64,000 nt of DNA from JAWKOK01 sp963848115 (GTDB taxonomy: Bacteria; Chloroflexota; Anaerolineae; Caldilineales; Caldilineaceae): NCBI GenBank assembly GCA_963848115.1, contig CAWKCP010000012.1, positions 140,620-204,619 on the forward strand. Reading direction: 5' to 3'. Shown here in pieces: positions 9,304 through 17,808 of the stretch (within the stretch, counting starts at the first letter, position 1; each line of letters opens with the position of its first letter). The translations under genes were made by a program, and so were the position numbers. Below the pieces are notes generated by a model. It ran no database searches, was not told the origin of the DNA, and saw only the letters and a program-made list of their open reading frames with translations.

Positions 9304-10119
9304 ATGCCATTGTCTGTCGTCCTGAAGATTGCCCTTGCCATTCTGCTCATCTATTGCGCCATTGTCGCTATCGCATTCGCGCTCCAACGGCAGATGCTCT
9401 ATTTCCCCACGCAGGAACGACCGTCGGAGGAATGGGTGAGAATGGCCGGTCTGGCTGTCTGGCCGGCTTCAACCAGCGACTATCGGGGCTTTGTCAGCGA
9501 GGGGTCGGCCGACGCTCGAGCAACGATTGTCGTCTTCCACGGCAACGCCGGTCGGGCTCTCGATCGAAGCTACTACGCGCATGCGCTGGGGCCGCTGGGC
9601 TATCGAGTGCTGCTGGCCGAGTATCCGGGCTATGGCGGGCGAGACGGCAAGCCCAGCGAGGCAGCGCTCATCGCAGATGCAGTGGAGACCCTTGAACTTG
9701 CTCATGAGGAATTTGGCGGACCTGTCTACCTCTGGGGTGAATCCCTGGGCGCGGGCGTTGCCGCCGCCGTTGCCGCGTCGACCGAAGCGCCCATTGCAGG
9801 CCTGGTCTTGATAACGCCCTGGGACTCACTGCCCGACCTGGCTCAGTCCATCTATTGGTTCTTTCCGGCACGGTGGCTCATTCGGGATCAGTACGATAGT
9901 GTGAAAAACGTGGAGTCTTATGCTGGACCCGTGGCCTTGGTGGTTGCGGAACAGGATGAGATTATTCCGTCACGGCACAGTATGAGACTCTTCGAGTCTG
10001 TAACGAGCGACAAGAGGCTCTGGATTCTTCCCGGCGCGGGTCACAATAGCTGGCCGGTCCAGCCTGATGCGCCCTGGTGGCGTGAGGTGGTTGACTTTGT
10101 CGAAGTGACGGGGGAGTGA
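9304..10119 (+). CDS. Membrane-anchored alpha/beta hydrolase (BEM46-like)
   Basis: 271 residues: an N-terminal signal-anchor helix (about 5-28), the QMLYFPTQE start typical of YfhR/BEM46 proteins, oxyanion region VVFHGNAGRALDRS, nucleophile elbow LWGESLGAG, acid in VVAEQDEIIP and catalytic His in PGAGHNSW. The active site lies on the far side of the membrane from the N-terminus if the helix is an uncleaved anchor. Thirty bases behind the xanthine dehydrogenase-like gene on the same strand, with GGAG before the ATG. Substrate unknown; acyl esterase or depalmitoylase-like activity is what the family suggests. Confidence 0.88.
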   Translation: MPLSVVLKIALAILLIYCAIVAIAFALQRQMLYFPTQERPSEEWVRMAGLAVWPASTSDYRGFVSEGSADARATIVVFHGNAGRALDRSYYAHALGPLGYRVLLAEYPGYGGRDGKPSEAALIADAVETLELAHEEFGGPVYLWGESLGAGVAAAVAASTEAPIAGLVLITPWDSLPDLAQSIYWFFPARWLIRDQYDSVKNVESYAGPVALVVAEQDEIIPSRHSMRLFESVTSDKRLWILPGAGHNSWPVQPDAPWWREVVDFVEVTGE

Positions 10120-10172
10120 GCCGGAACCTGTTTTCTTTCTGTGAACTTCTGTGTCACCTTCGTGAGTCGCTT

Positions 10173-10210
10173 CCGTGCCTCTCTGTGTTGTTAAACACAG
10201 AGAGGCACGG
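10173..10210 (+). terminator. Perfect 17-bp hairpin, probable terminator or repeat
   Basis: Arms 10173-10189 and 10194-10210 are exact complements with a GTTA loop, followed by TTTGTCATT. It lies 54 bases behind the hydrolase stop. The arm sequence (CCGTGCCTCTCTGTG) resembles the second intergenic repeat family near 49940-50025, so it may be a mobile hairpin used as a terminator. Confidence 0.7.
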
Positions 10211-10419
10211 TTTGTCATTCTGTTCGCAGAGCGGTCGCAAAGCGACAACGGGTCAACGAGTTCGCACCCGCTCTGGGAATAGACCAGTGAAGAATCTTGC
10301 TTTTCCCCAAAAACATGAACTGCTGAAACATCTTTTTGCAGTAGAGTCATGTATGTTAGGATCCGGAAATTGTCGACGTTCGTCAAGACCGACATACCAC
10401 TATTCTTACGGAGAAACCC

Positions 10420-10848
10420 ATGCCAATCGGAACCAGAAACTCTGTCATTCCCGGATGCGGGACCCATCACATCGCCGTCCAGACGCGCGACATGGACGAA
10501 TCGCTCAAGCTCTATCGAGACGTGCTCGGTATGCAGATCGTCGCCCAATTCGGCAGCGCCGAACGCCGCGTTTTTCTGCTCGACATCGGCGACGGCAGCC
10601 ACATGGAACTCTTCGATCCGCGGCCGGACACAGCCAAGCCGGGCGCGCCGGCGGCCAATGACCCGGTGATGCACTTTGCTCTGGCCACCACCGACACCGT
10701 CGCCGCCACTGAGATCGTGCGCAGCGCCGGCTACACCATCACCGTCGAGCCCAAGACCGTTGATCTCGGCGCATTGACGGTCACCATCGCCTTCTTTGAT
10801 GGGCCCAACGGAGAATCGATCGAATTCTTCCAGGTTCATGGGGCGTAG
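10420..10848 (+). CDS. VOC-superfamily protein (glyoxalase/dioxygenase fold)
   Basis: 142 residues with one complete VOC unit: THHIAVQTRDMDESLKLYRD opens the first beta-alpha-beta module, HMELFDP supplies a metal-ligand Glu, MHFALATTD opens the second with a His ligand, and GPNGESIEFFQVHGA ends with the last Glu. The His/Glu metal set matches lactoylglutathione lyase or methylmalonyl-CoA epimerase-like proteins, but such short single proteins cannot be assigned a substrate. ATG is preceded by CGGAGAAACCC. No obvious operon: about 300 bases with a terminator separate it from the hydrolase gene. Confidence 0.82.
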   Translation: MPIGTRNSVIPGCGTHHIAVQTRDMDESLKLYRDVLGMQIVAQFGSAERRVFLLDIGDGSHMELFDPRPDTAKPGAPAANDPVMHFALATTDTVAATEIVRSAGYTITVEPKTVDLGALTVTIAFFDGPNGESIEFFQVHGA

Positions 10849-10998
10849 GTTGCCAATAGCATGATTCATCAAGTTCACGACACTGCCCCGCTGAAATGGC
10901 CGGAAGTTGCGCAAGTAGTGTCAGGCACGAGACAGCGTTTCCCTCTATCATGGAGGCAGGTGTTCAATCAATCATCTGTCGAAAATGGGGAGACACAT

Positions 10999-11484
10999 AT
11001 GACAACCGACTTAACACTATCACCGATCGGGCATGTACGCGGGACCGAGGACGGCTTCATGCTGGTCCTGAATGCGGAATTCATACCAGCTCTGTCTGGA
11101 CTGGATGGATTCAGTTGCTTGGATGTTCTCTGGTGGGCCAACTTGGTAGATTGCCCAGCATATCGAGCATTCACCACCTGTGAAATGCCGTACAAGAATG
11201 GCCCGGAAGAGATGGGTATATTCGCAACTCGCTCGCCGTTGCGCCCGAATCCTATCGGACTGACCGTCGTTACCGTGTTGCACATTGGCCATGAAGCCGG
11301 TACGATCTACATTCCGTATATCGACGCTGAAGAGGGTACGCCCATTCTAGACATCAAGCCCTATCATCCCTCTACCGATCGGGTGAAAACGGTCTCCGTA
11401 CCGGAATGGTGCCGTCATTGGCCGCAGTGGCTTGAAGACTCTGCAACATTCGACTGGGCGGCCGAGTTTGTGAACGCACAGTAG
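10999..11484 (+). CDS. trmO: tRNA (N6-threonylcarbamoyladenosine37-N6)-methyltransferase TrmO-like
   Basis: TsaA/TrmO-like beta-barrel methyltransferase that uses SAM to methylate t6A37 of some tRNAs. Visible: LSPIGHVRG at the start, SGLDGFSCLDVLWWAN, the signature FATRSPLRPNPIGLT (SAM and active site) and DIKPYHPSTDRV. The frame is open 46 codons further upstream, but ATG 10999 with GGGGAGA at 10987-10993 is the natural start and gives 161 residues, usual for the short form. A hairpin at 11492-11533 follows the stop. Confidence 0.88.
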   Translation: MTTDLTLSPIGHVRGTEDGFMLVLNAEFIPALSGLDGFSCLDVLWWANLVDCPAYRAFTTCEMPYKNGPEEMGIFATRSPLRPNPIGLTVVTVLHIGHEAGTIYIPYIDAEEGTPILDIKPYHPSTDRVKTVSVPEWCRHWPQWLEDSATFDWAAEFVNAQ

Positions 11485-11491
11485 ACAGAGA

Positions 11492-11533
11492 CGATAGCGC
11501 ATCTCCTCTATCATGTCGGGGGATGCGCTATCG
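11492..11533 (+). terminator. Hairpin after trmO
   Basis: CGATAGCGCATC (11492-11503) pairs exactly with 11522-11533 across an 18-base loop, 8 bases after the trmO stop. Terminator-like, but without a T-tract. Confidence 0.5.
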
Positions 11534-11557
11534 CACTGCTAGAACTGAGAGTATTGA

Positions 11558-12079
11558 ATGAATCCAAAACTCATCCATATGGACGCGCTGACACTGGCCG
11601 GGTTTGATTTTTACGGCAATCCGTTTGAGGTCAAGGATCCGTGGAGCGAAGAAAATGAGATCGGGAAACTGTGGCAGCGTTTCATGGGCTTTTTGCAACA
11701 GAATGGCCCCGTTCTTGATCGTATTGCGGTTCGCAAGGATGCCATGTACGAAGTCCACCTGTCCCATTCCGACACGAGCACGACAGGCGAGTTCGAGGTG
11801 TTCATCGGCATGGCGATCTCCCAGCTGACTGATCTGCCCGTCGAGTTGGTCGTCAAGGTTCTCCCGCCAACGCAATACGCCGTATTCACGATCTCGGGTG
11901 AAGCGATCAGCAGTGACTGGCATCATGAGATCTACCGCCAGTGGATGCCTCAGTCGGGCTATTCGGCGGCCTATCCATTCAGCTTTCAGTACTACGACCA
12001 TCGATTCAAGGGAATGGACAAGTTGGCTGATTCCTCGATTGACATTTACGTTCCCATTCAGATCAATGCAGAAAAATGA
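11558..12079 (+). CDS. GyrI-like small-molecule-binding domain protein
   Basis: 173 residues that look like a free-standing AraC effector-binding (GyrI/Rob-type) domain: LWQRFMGFLQQ helix, YEVHLSH strand, PPTQYAVFTISGE strand and HEIYRQWMPQSGY with following PFSFQYYD, ending IDIYVPIQ. These line up with the usual GyrI-like pattern. It stands directly before an AraC-type regulator gene that carries its own similar C-terminal domain, so it may titrate or share that regulator's ligand. Its stop codon (12077-12079) lies inside the family A hairpin repeat. Confidence 0.75.
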   Translation: MNPKLIHMDALTLAGFDFYGNPFEVKDPWSEENEIGKLWQRFMGFLQQNGPVLDRIAVRKDAMYEVHLSHSDTSTTGEFEVFIGMAISQLTDLPVELVVKVLPPTQYAVFTISGEAISSDWHHEIYRQWMPQSGYSAAYPFSFQYYDHRFKGMDKLADSSIDIYVPIQINAEK

Positions 12080-12158
12080 TGATCCACGAAGGGACACGAA
12101 TCACCACGTAGGGGGCTATCTATGTGCTTTTCGTGGCTCATCATTTCCTTGGATTCGG
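12074..12158. repeat. Intergenic hairpin repeat, family A copy 2
   Basis: Shares GATCCACGAAGGGACACGAAT and the far arm with TTCGTGG...TTTCCTTGG with the copy at 601-690. It fills the gap between the GyrI-like gene and the AraC gene and overlaps the stop codon of the former. Confidence 0.7.
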
Positions 12159-12170
12159 CTAAGCTGGGCT

Positions 12171-13034
12171 ATGTCTGAAATCGATCTTGCGCTACAAGCG
12201 ATAGAGTTCATGGAAACGCATCTGACAGATGAGATCGCCGTCGTTGATGTGGCCGACGCGGTCTCGCTTTCCCTCTATCACTTCAGCCGCACCTTCAGTC
12301 GTTTAACCCGGCATCCTCCCTATGACTACCTGATGCGCCGCCGTCTTTGCGAAGCGGCCAGGTGTCTGTTGGCTTCGGATGAGAAGATCATAGACATAGC
12401 GCTGACCTACCAGTTCAATGCCCCGGAGACGTTTTCACGCGCCTTCAAGCGAATGTTTGATCAACAGCCACGAAGCGTCAGAGAGCAGCGGTGGATAGAT
12501 CACCGCAGGCTCATGCCTAGGTTTGCGCCGGACTACCTTGAATTCTTGAATGATGATTTGCTCGGCAGCCCGACAGTCGTGGGCATGCCACACTTGCGCG
12601 TCGCCGGTATTGCCGGTCAACTGGAAGGTCATAGACAGGCCGATGGCGCTCTTTGCCTCTGGTCAATGCTGGACGAGGAACTCCAGACCGTGCGGCCGCG
12701 ATCGGACCGGACTGAACGCTACGGGGTGATGATCTTCCTGCTGTCCCGGCAGACGGATCAATGCATGTATTTGGCCGGCATCTCACTGGCCGAAGGCGAA
12801 CTGGCTCCAACAACATTCTTGCAGAAGTCGATAGCAGCAATGGACTATGTCTGCTTTCCGCTATCGGAACAACCCGACGCCGCCCGCTTCACACGGGACT
12901 ACGTCCATCACACATGGTGGCCCAAGGCGAAAATGCCGCCAATGGCCGATTTCGAGATTGAATGGCGTCGACCGACTAGCCAGCGATCACAAAGCCGGCT
13001 CCTCGCGATCCCTATCGTATCGTCAAGTATCTGA
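12171..13034 (+). CDS. AraC-family transcriptional regulator with effector-binding domain
   Basis: 287 residues. The N-terminal two-helix-turn-helix AraC domain (residues 1-105) shows AVVDVADAVSLSLYHFSRTF and the second HTH IIDIALTYQFNAPETFSRAF followed by FDQQPRSVREQ, as in Rob/SoxS/MarA. The C-terminal half from about residue 125 is a GyrI-like ligand domain. The layout matches Rob-type regulators with N-terminal DNA-binding domain. Start: ATG at 12171 begins MSEIDLALQAIEFME; the frame is open further upstream but that part runs through the repeat and is not coding. Probably senses a small hydrophobic molecule; target genes unknown. Confidence 0.85.
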   Translation: MSEIDLALQAIEFMETHLTDEIAVVDVADAVSLSLYHFSRTFSRLTRHPPYDYLMRRRLCEAARCLLASDEKIIDIALTYQFNAPETFSRAFKRMFDQQPRSVREQRWIDHRRLMPRFAPDYLEFLNDDLLGSPTVVGMPHLRVAGIAGQLEGHRQADGALCLWSMLDEELQTVRPRSDRTERYGVMIFLLSRQTDQCMYLAGISLAEGELAPTTFLQKSIAAMDYVCFPLSEQPDAARFTRDYVHHTWWPKAKMPPMADFEIEWRRPTSQRSQSRLLAIPIVSSSI

Positions 13035-13043
13035 GAGAATCGA

Positions 13044-14156
13044 CTACAGCCCAACCTGCTGCAACTGGCCGATCAAGGAATGACGTCGGGCATAGCGGGC
13101 ACGGAGATCGGCCAGCCGCGCCTCAAAACGAGCCTCATCCCCCTGGTTTATCGCCAGGTCGGACAGCTTGACCAACAGTGCCACTGCCTGCCCATACGTT
13201 TTCCGATTCCCCTGCTCAACCAGCCGCTCGACTTGCTGCCAGGTCTCTTCCTTGCGTGTCGCCAGCGCCTCCAGTGCGCTCAGGCGCTTGGCCTCGGCAG
13301 CTTCCCGCTGGCGAGCTCGTTCCGCCTGTTCCAGCTCATCGCGGATGGCATGGATGGAGCCGACGGTTCGTCCCGTCGATGGCGTTGCGCCTTGTACCGG
13401 TTTGTCGACCAGCGATTCCAGCCGTCTCTTCAATTCGAGCGCCAGATTGGGTTCCCCGGCGAGCAAGCGCACCAGGAAACGCTCACATTCGCGACGCGAC
13501 AACCCAGAGAGCGCGGCTTGGTATTCGGAAGCATTCGGCTGCTTTGGCATGCTTGGGCTGGCATGGGCTGCGGCCTTGACCAGTTGCGCATCGATCTCGA
13601 AGAAGCGGATGAAGGTGTCGAGCGCGGGCGTCAACTCGAAAAGGCCCGGCGGCACCGGCGGCTCGATTGCCTCCTCATCCAGGTCATAGTCCAACTCGGT
13701 GGCGCGCAACCAAGCGAGATAGAGCACACGATAGTCGCCCTGGAGGATGTCGTCACGCAGCCGTGCCAGCCTCGATAGCATGCCTTCGCCTTCGATCCAT
13801 TCGTCCGGCGGATCCTCTTCCGCAAGCCGAAATTCGAGGATGTAGACGTCATCGACCTCAGCCAAGTCCACGCGGTCGTCGACTAGATAGGGCCGAATCT
13901 GTGCTGGTTCGAGCAACGCCTTGGGGAAGCGAAACAGAAGTTGATGATCTCCCCAGTTGGCCATGTAGAGGAATGCGTCGAAGTGCCGAGCCAGCACTCT
14001 CGCTGGATCGTGCTTGAAGCTGCTCCAACTGTAATCGACCTGAGCGGAGGTCGAGGTCACATGGATGTGGCTGGAGAGCCCGTTGACTGCTGCCTGCTCT
14101 GCCGCAGTTAGCGAGCGGTCGACGCACTGCCATTCGTAGTACTGGTATTCGCTCAT
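13044..14156 (-). CDS. Conserved protein of unknown function with C-terminal coiled region
   Basis: 370 residues, no signal peptide or membrane segment. The N-terminal half is acidic and rich in aromatic residues (YYEWQCVDR, YMANWGDHQLLFRFPK, YLVDDRVDLAEVDDVYILEF). The C-terminal third is highly helical, Ala/Glu/Arg-rich (about residues 265-330), and ends with ARRHSLIGQLQQVGL. I have an impression of having seen proteins with such ends encoded near SWIM zinc-finger proteins, but cannot confirm it. Ends 9 bases from the AraC stop (convergent) and is divergent from the toxin-antitoxin pair. Translation start is an ATG immediately before the 145-base divergent region. Confidence 0.7.
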   Translation of the reverse strand: MSEYQYYEWQCVDRSLTAAEQAAVNGLSSHIHVTSTSAQVDYSWSSFKHDPARVLARHFDAFLYMANWGDHQLLFRFPKALLEPAQIRPYLVDDRVDLAEVDDVYILEFRLAEEDPPDEWIEGEGMLSRLARLRDDILQGDYRVLYLAWLRATELDYDLDEEAIEPPVPPGLFELTPALDTFIRFFEIDAQLVKAAAHASPSMPKQPNASEYQAALSGLSRRECERFLVRLLAGEPNLALELKRRLESLVDKPVQGATPSTGRTVGSIHAIRDELEQAERARQREAAEAKRLSALEALATRKEETWQQVERLVEQGNRKTYGQAVALLVKLSDLAINQGDEARFEARLADLRARYARRHSLIGQLQQVGL

Positions 14157-14198
14157 AATGTGGTCCAGTTTAGTGAAGTGTGTTCGTCAATTGGCCTT

Positions 14199-14213
14199 GT
14201 ATGACAATCATAC
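14199..14213. promoter_or_regulatory. Palindrome in divergent promoter region
   Basis: GTATGACAATCATAC, a perfect 6-3-6 palindrome in the 145 bases between the divergent genes, about 30 bases upstream of a TAAAAT (-10-like) at 14242-14247 reading toward the toxin-antitoxin pair. Size and place fit an operator; the binding protein is unknown. Confidence 0.4.
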
Positions 14214-14301
14214 GCCGTGCGACGAGGAATACAAAATATGTTAAAATGGACACACAGGCTCTGAGATCGGTCAGGTCAGCGCGGTCATTATCATATGGAG
14301 T

Positions 14302-14628
14302 GTGGGTGTGGAAACTACAATCGACAAGGCTGAGAGGCTCACGCACTATCTGAAAGTTCAACATCGCAAATCTGACACGTTGATCGATCCTGTTCTGGAC
14401 AAGCTGCTTGACCAGGAGCGCCAAACGGTATTGCGGCGTCGCAACGAACTGCGCAACGAACTTGATCAGTTTGAAGCTCAATTCGGGATCGAATCATCAG
14501 ATTTTTGTGGAAAGTTTGAACGTGGAGAAATGGGCGACGATATGGATTACTTCGACTGGTCTGCGACATGGCGCATGTACCAATCGACGCTCGATTCGCT
14601 GCAAACGCTTGAACCGAGATCGGTCTGA
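14302..14628 (+). CDS. Small helical protein, putative antitoxin of a TumE-like pair
   Basis: 106-108 residues, charged and predicted mostly helical (DKLLDQERQTVLRRRNELRN, then ELDQFEAQFG). Two GTG starts fit: 14302 or 14308; the second is 7 bases after GGAG at 14297-14300. It ends 2 bases before the next gene, which resembles the DUF6516/TumE toxin family. In many genomes such genes are preceded by a small helical or HTH antitoxin gene, so a partner role is inferred from position. No HTH motif is evident, so it may act by protein binding rather than by DNA binding. Confidence 0.6.
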   Translation: MGVETTIDKAERLTHYLKVQHRKSDTLIDPVLDKLLDQERQTVLRRRNELRNELDQFEAQFGIESSDFCGKFERGEMGDDMDYFDWSATWRMYQSTLDSLQTLEPRSV

Positions 14629-14630
14629 TC

Positions 14631-15017
14631 ATGAACGAAGCGATTCTTGCGCGCTTCGCGTCATACCGGCGTCAGCTGGTTGAATCTCCCGCCATCGCCC
14701 ACTATTCGGTTATGAAGTTACGTGCGGGTTCCTCCGATGGTCACATTCGCGTGCGTGCAATCTTGATAGATGACGGTCTGCTGGAGTTCTCCGAGTATGT
14801 TGCAGTAGACGACGAAAACCCCAAGGCGCGCGAGTACTCGTTCCAATGGCTGGACGCTCAGTTGCAGCTTGTACGACGCTGGGACAGCGCACGGCATTTC
14901 CCGAACCTTCCCTACGCTCCCCATCATATTCACCAGATCGATGGAACCGTCACCGGAAATGATCAAGAGCCAGATCTAGGACTCGTGCTCCGAGCAATTA
15001 AACAGCAAATACTCTGA
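14631..15017 (+). CDS. DUF6516/TumE-like protein, putative toxin
   Basis: 128 residues. The pattern of a short helix, a strand with VRAILIDDGLLEFSEYVAVD, then YSFQWLDAQLQLVRRWDSA and the His-rich YAPHHIHQIDG matches what I recall of the DUF6516 family, later named TumE toxin. The paired histidines in NLPYAPHHIH and the RRWD stretch are the conserved parts. ATG at 14631 is 2 bases behind the stop of its presumed antitoxin. The family assignment is from memory of the motif; toxicity here is untested and target unknown. Confidence 0.65.
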   Translation: MNEAILARFASYRRQLVESPAIAHYSVMKLRAGSSDGHIRVRAILIDDGLLEFSEYVAVDDENPKAREYSFQWLDAQLQLVRRWDSARHFPNLPYAPHHIHQIDGTVTGNDQEPDLGLVLRAIKQQIL

Positions 15018-15068
15018 AGACGAATCCATCGCAGCACTGGTCATGCCAGTTTATCGGTCGACCAAGTC

Positions 15069-15646
15069 CTATACTTTCTCTGCTACCACATCCCTTCCCA
15101 CATCAAACGCCCGCAATTTCACTTCACGCACCTTGGGCGGCACGCGCTCGCCAATCGCATCACGCCAGATTTGCGCCGGGATGTCCAGATAGTGGGACAG
15201 CGACCCTAGCAGGATCACATTGGCCACGCGACGGATTGCCCAGGTCAAGGGCCATATCGCCCGACGGTACCAAACTCACCTGCGCGGCCTGGGCGTTAAC
15301 CACGGCCGCCACCTCGTCGTCGCTGAGATAGGGCGTGGGGCTTGGCCGCCAGCGCCAGCCTGGGGATGGCCTGCTCGTTGACCACGGCCGCGCCGTCCTT
15401 GTGCAGATAGTGGGCCCAACGGCACGCGTCCAACTTTTCGAAGGCGAGCAGATAGTCGGCCCCGCCGTCGGGCACCACAGGCAAGAAGACCTCGTCGGCC
15501 AGGCGCACGTGGCTGATGACGCTGCCGCCTCGCTGAGCCATGCCGTGTACATCGGTCTTTTTGACGTCGTAGCCCTGGGCCATGCCCACCAGGCAAAGGA
15601 TGTCCTGCCCGCCCACGCCCATCAGAACGAAATTCAACGGCTTCAT
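15069..15646 (-). pseudogene. iorB: Indolepyruvate:ferredoxin oxidoreductase beta subunit, frameshifted
   Basis: The first frame reads MKPLNFVLMGVGGQDIL, HGMAQRGGSVISHVRLAD and VVPDGGADYLLAFEKLDA, unmistakably IorB (the 2-oxoacid oxidoreductase gamma domain). Near 15340 the reading moves to another frame (PYLSDDEVAAVVNAQ) and near 15235 to a third (SLSHYLDIPAQIWRDAIGE), ending at TAG 15069-15071. At least two single-base shifts in 580 bases make this either a dead gene or badly called sequence. The truncated neighbour argues for real decay. Start overlaps the iorA remnant stop by the usual ATGA. Confidence 0.8.
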
Positions 15647-15850
15647 GCGGGCACTCCTTCACGCTCGACGCGCAGGATGGCGTCGTAGGGGCAGACTTGG
15701 TTGCAGACTTCGCAGTCGGTGCACATGTCCGGGATGATGGCGACCTTGCCTTCTTCGCGGACATGTGCGCGGGCAGGCCGTGGCCAGGCAGGCCCAGCAC
15801 GAGCCGCACTTGTCGGCCTCGACCCACGAGACTTGTGCATCTACTTAGGT
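15643..15850 (-). pseudogene. iorA: Remnant of iorA: C-terminal double 4Fe-4S ferredoxin domain
   Basis: Only the ferredoxin tail of the large subunit is left. In one frame KCGSCWACLATACP gives the first cluster; after a frameshift near 15790, MCTDCEVCNQVCPYDAI gives the second. Upstream of 15850 there is a stop and then unrelated sequence, so about 500 residues of the thiamine-binding part are missing. With iorB this would have formed the ferredoxin-dependent arylpyruvate oxidase of amino-acid fermentation; the pair is not functional as it stands. Confidence 0.75.
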
Positions 15851-15874
15851 GCGGAGGAGGTTTAGGTCCCCCGG

Positions 15875-17023
15875 TTTGACACCACCTGCTTATCACCGAA
15901 CGGCCGACTGTAGAGGGTCTGATCCTGCTGCCGCGAACGGAAGAAGTCGGCGATAAAATTCATACGGTCGTTCCAGGTTGCCCAGATCACGCGCACCGCT
16001 GCCGACAGATGAATCGATGGTATAATCCAGCACCGTGAGGATACTGATCAGATGATCGTTTTCAATTGTCTCGAGGTCGACCGGGAACATGCGGCCGTCA
16101 GGCCCTGGTGGCAGGTCGCGACCCAGGCGCAATGTCTCAGACGGCAACTCCATCGTCATCAGCAACTCTGTTGTGATTCGCCTCCAATCGTCGGACAATT
16201 GCACCGCCAGCGTGCGGACTCATCGTCGCCAGATCATGCGTACCAGCCGGCGAATCGGCCGCAACAGATTATGAAGCGTCCATTCGTCCAGACGTTGACT
16301 AAGCACACGCTCAACCTCTTCGGTCAAGGGCGCTTGCATGGCTGCAGCGATTTTTCCTTGCAGGCGCGTTTGTTCGTGGTAACCGGCCATCCCGTTGGTG
16401 AAGAAGATCAGTTCGGCTTTGGCCTTCGGATCCGGTTCGAATTTGGCCTGATACGTGAGTGAAAGCGTCTGAGCCAACTGGTCCTGTCCACCGGTTTCGA
16501 CTCCAACGGTGTGCAAATGCGCGAGCAATCGGTTAAGCGCGATCTGGTCATATGTGTCGCTCGCCGTCAGTAGATCGAGCAACCGGCGGTAGAGTGGACC
16601 CAATTCCGCAAAGACTAGCAGCTTGCCGTCACCAATGTCACGCGTGATGTCCATCGTGACGCTCTCCAACACTTGAGCCAGAAGTAATTCATCCAGATCC
16701 GTCTTTTGTCCCAGTCGACACAACAGATCCTTGATTCTGCCGACATCATTTTGTACGGCCTCGGAAGAGTTCAGGTAGCCTTGAATGGCCGCCTCAACAT
16801 TCTCTCAACGAATGAAGACGCCGGCCGTCCTCGATGCCCACGTCGGATACACGCACCAGGTCACATTGGTCTGCCCAAGCTCGCCGGCCAAGGCAACTGC
16901 CAGCTCGTGATAGGCCTGGGTGATCCGCAAGTTGCGCAGCGCCGTATTTTCCAGCGTTATGATGGACTCGATCTCCTCAGATGTAGGCTGCCGCCATTTG
17001 TGGTCAAGCCCTTGTTTTTTCAT
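15875..17023 (-). pseudogene. Decayed member of a duplicated unknown gene family (HEQTRLQ family)
   Basis: One reading frame runs from MKKQGLDHKWRQ at 17023 down to about 15970 and is interrupted by two in-frame TGA codons (16805-16807 and 16220-16222); a frameshift near 15965 then leads to RMNFIADFFRSRQQ and LYSRPFGD. Joined, it is about 375 residues. The middle holds GYHEQTRLQGKIAAAMQAPL and the end LRLGRDLPPGPDGRMFP; I recall intact bacterial proteins with HEQTRLQ and such tails, but no function. The N-terminal portion is paralogous to 37440-37846. Transcribed toward iorB; no good start signal. Likely dead. Confidence 0.6.
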
Positions 17024-17272
17024 TAACCCTCTACTTCTCCACCTTGAACAGGTAGTATGGTCATTGAATTCAGGCAAGGGGTCCGGCAACTCTACTACGT
17101 TATCGGGCGCTTGTCCACCGAAATGTCGATTTTCCGACCGTCATCTTGGACAAGTCGTTGACCGTGTCGGACGCTGATAACGCCTACCTCACGACACGGC
17201 GGGATTTCTTGTATGTATACAGCCCTTCGGCTAAGATGTGCCCAATCTACGTAATAGCTTCAACCAGGATGT

Positions 17273-17590
17273 ATGCCAATGAAAATGCGGTTCGGACTGG
17301 TCTTGCTTTTCTCTCTACTGATCTCTAGTTCTCGCTTTTCTCTCTACCTGATCTCTAGTTCTCGCTTTTCACCACGATTAAACACCGGTTCCAGTAAGGA
17401 TGACGTGCTGCCTGTCTTTCCACCGATGCCAGGTCACGTCCAGTTTGGTCATCCGACTGACGAAGACAGGCTCCTTTGAGACGAAACGGGCGCTATCTAC
17501 CCGGACAGCGATGGCCTTATCTGGATTGGCAACTGGAACGGTATCCAACGGTATGATGGATATCCATTGGGTATGTTCAAAGTCGGTTGA
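17273..17590 (+). pseudogene. Truncated start of a two-component-regulator propeller protein
   Basis: ATG 17273 opens a signal-peptide-like sequence (MRFGLVLLFSLLISSS). A TGA at 17477-17479 interrupts, and the same frame continues with YPDSDGLIWIGNWNGIQRYD, the typical first blade of the regulator-propeller sensors that precede hybrid kinases. It ends at TGA 17588-17590. Within the signal region a 30-31 bp unit is tandemly doubled (17310-17340 and 17341-17370), giving repeated ISSSRFS. Only the first blade remains. A whole kinase gene of a different type follows at 17809. Confidence 0.6.
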
Positions 17591-17658
17591 AGCATTCCGG
17601 GATTAGGCCAGAACGAATTGGGTGAACCAGAAAGGCCGTGGCCTAATCCCGGAATGCT
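17591..17658. repeat. 20-bp perfect inverted repeat
   Basis: AGCATTCCGGGATTAGGCCA at 17591-17610 is exactly complementary to 17639-17658, with a 28-base loop, right after the propeller remnant. Could be a terminator or the edge of a small mobile hairpin. The rest of 17659-17808 shows no feature beyond the probable promoter of the kinase gene. Confidence 0.55.
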
Positions 17659-17808
17659 GGCTCAACTCGTTTTGAATACACCCATTTGATAAACAGTCCG
17701 AGAAATTTCGGCATTATCGCAATGATGGGCGCCTGGACAGTGTGCGTGCAGATCTGAGGTTTCAGTACGCTCCTGTTGCTGGCGTTGGATCACGACCTTG
17801 ATGCAACC

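Noticed and set aside
15069..15850. Programmed frameshifting in iorAB
   Set aside because: Multiple shifts in both directions without slippery heptamers, and the large subunit is missing, so decay or errors are simpler.
16220..17479. In-frame TGA codons as selenocysteine or recoded Trp
   Set aside because: Intact genes here (trmO to typA region) use TGA as a normal stop, copy 2 shows GGG at the aligned place, and no SECIS-like hairpin directly follows the codons.
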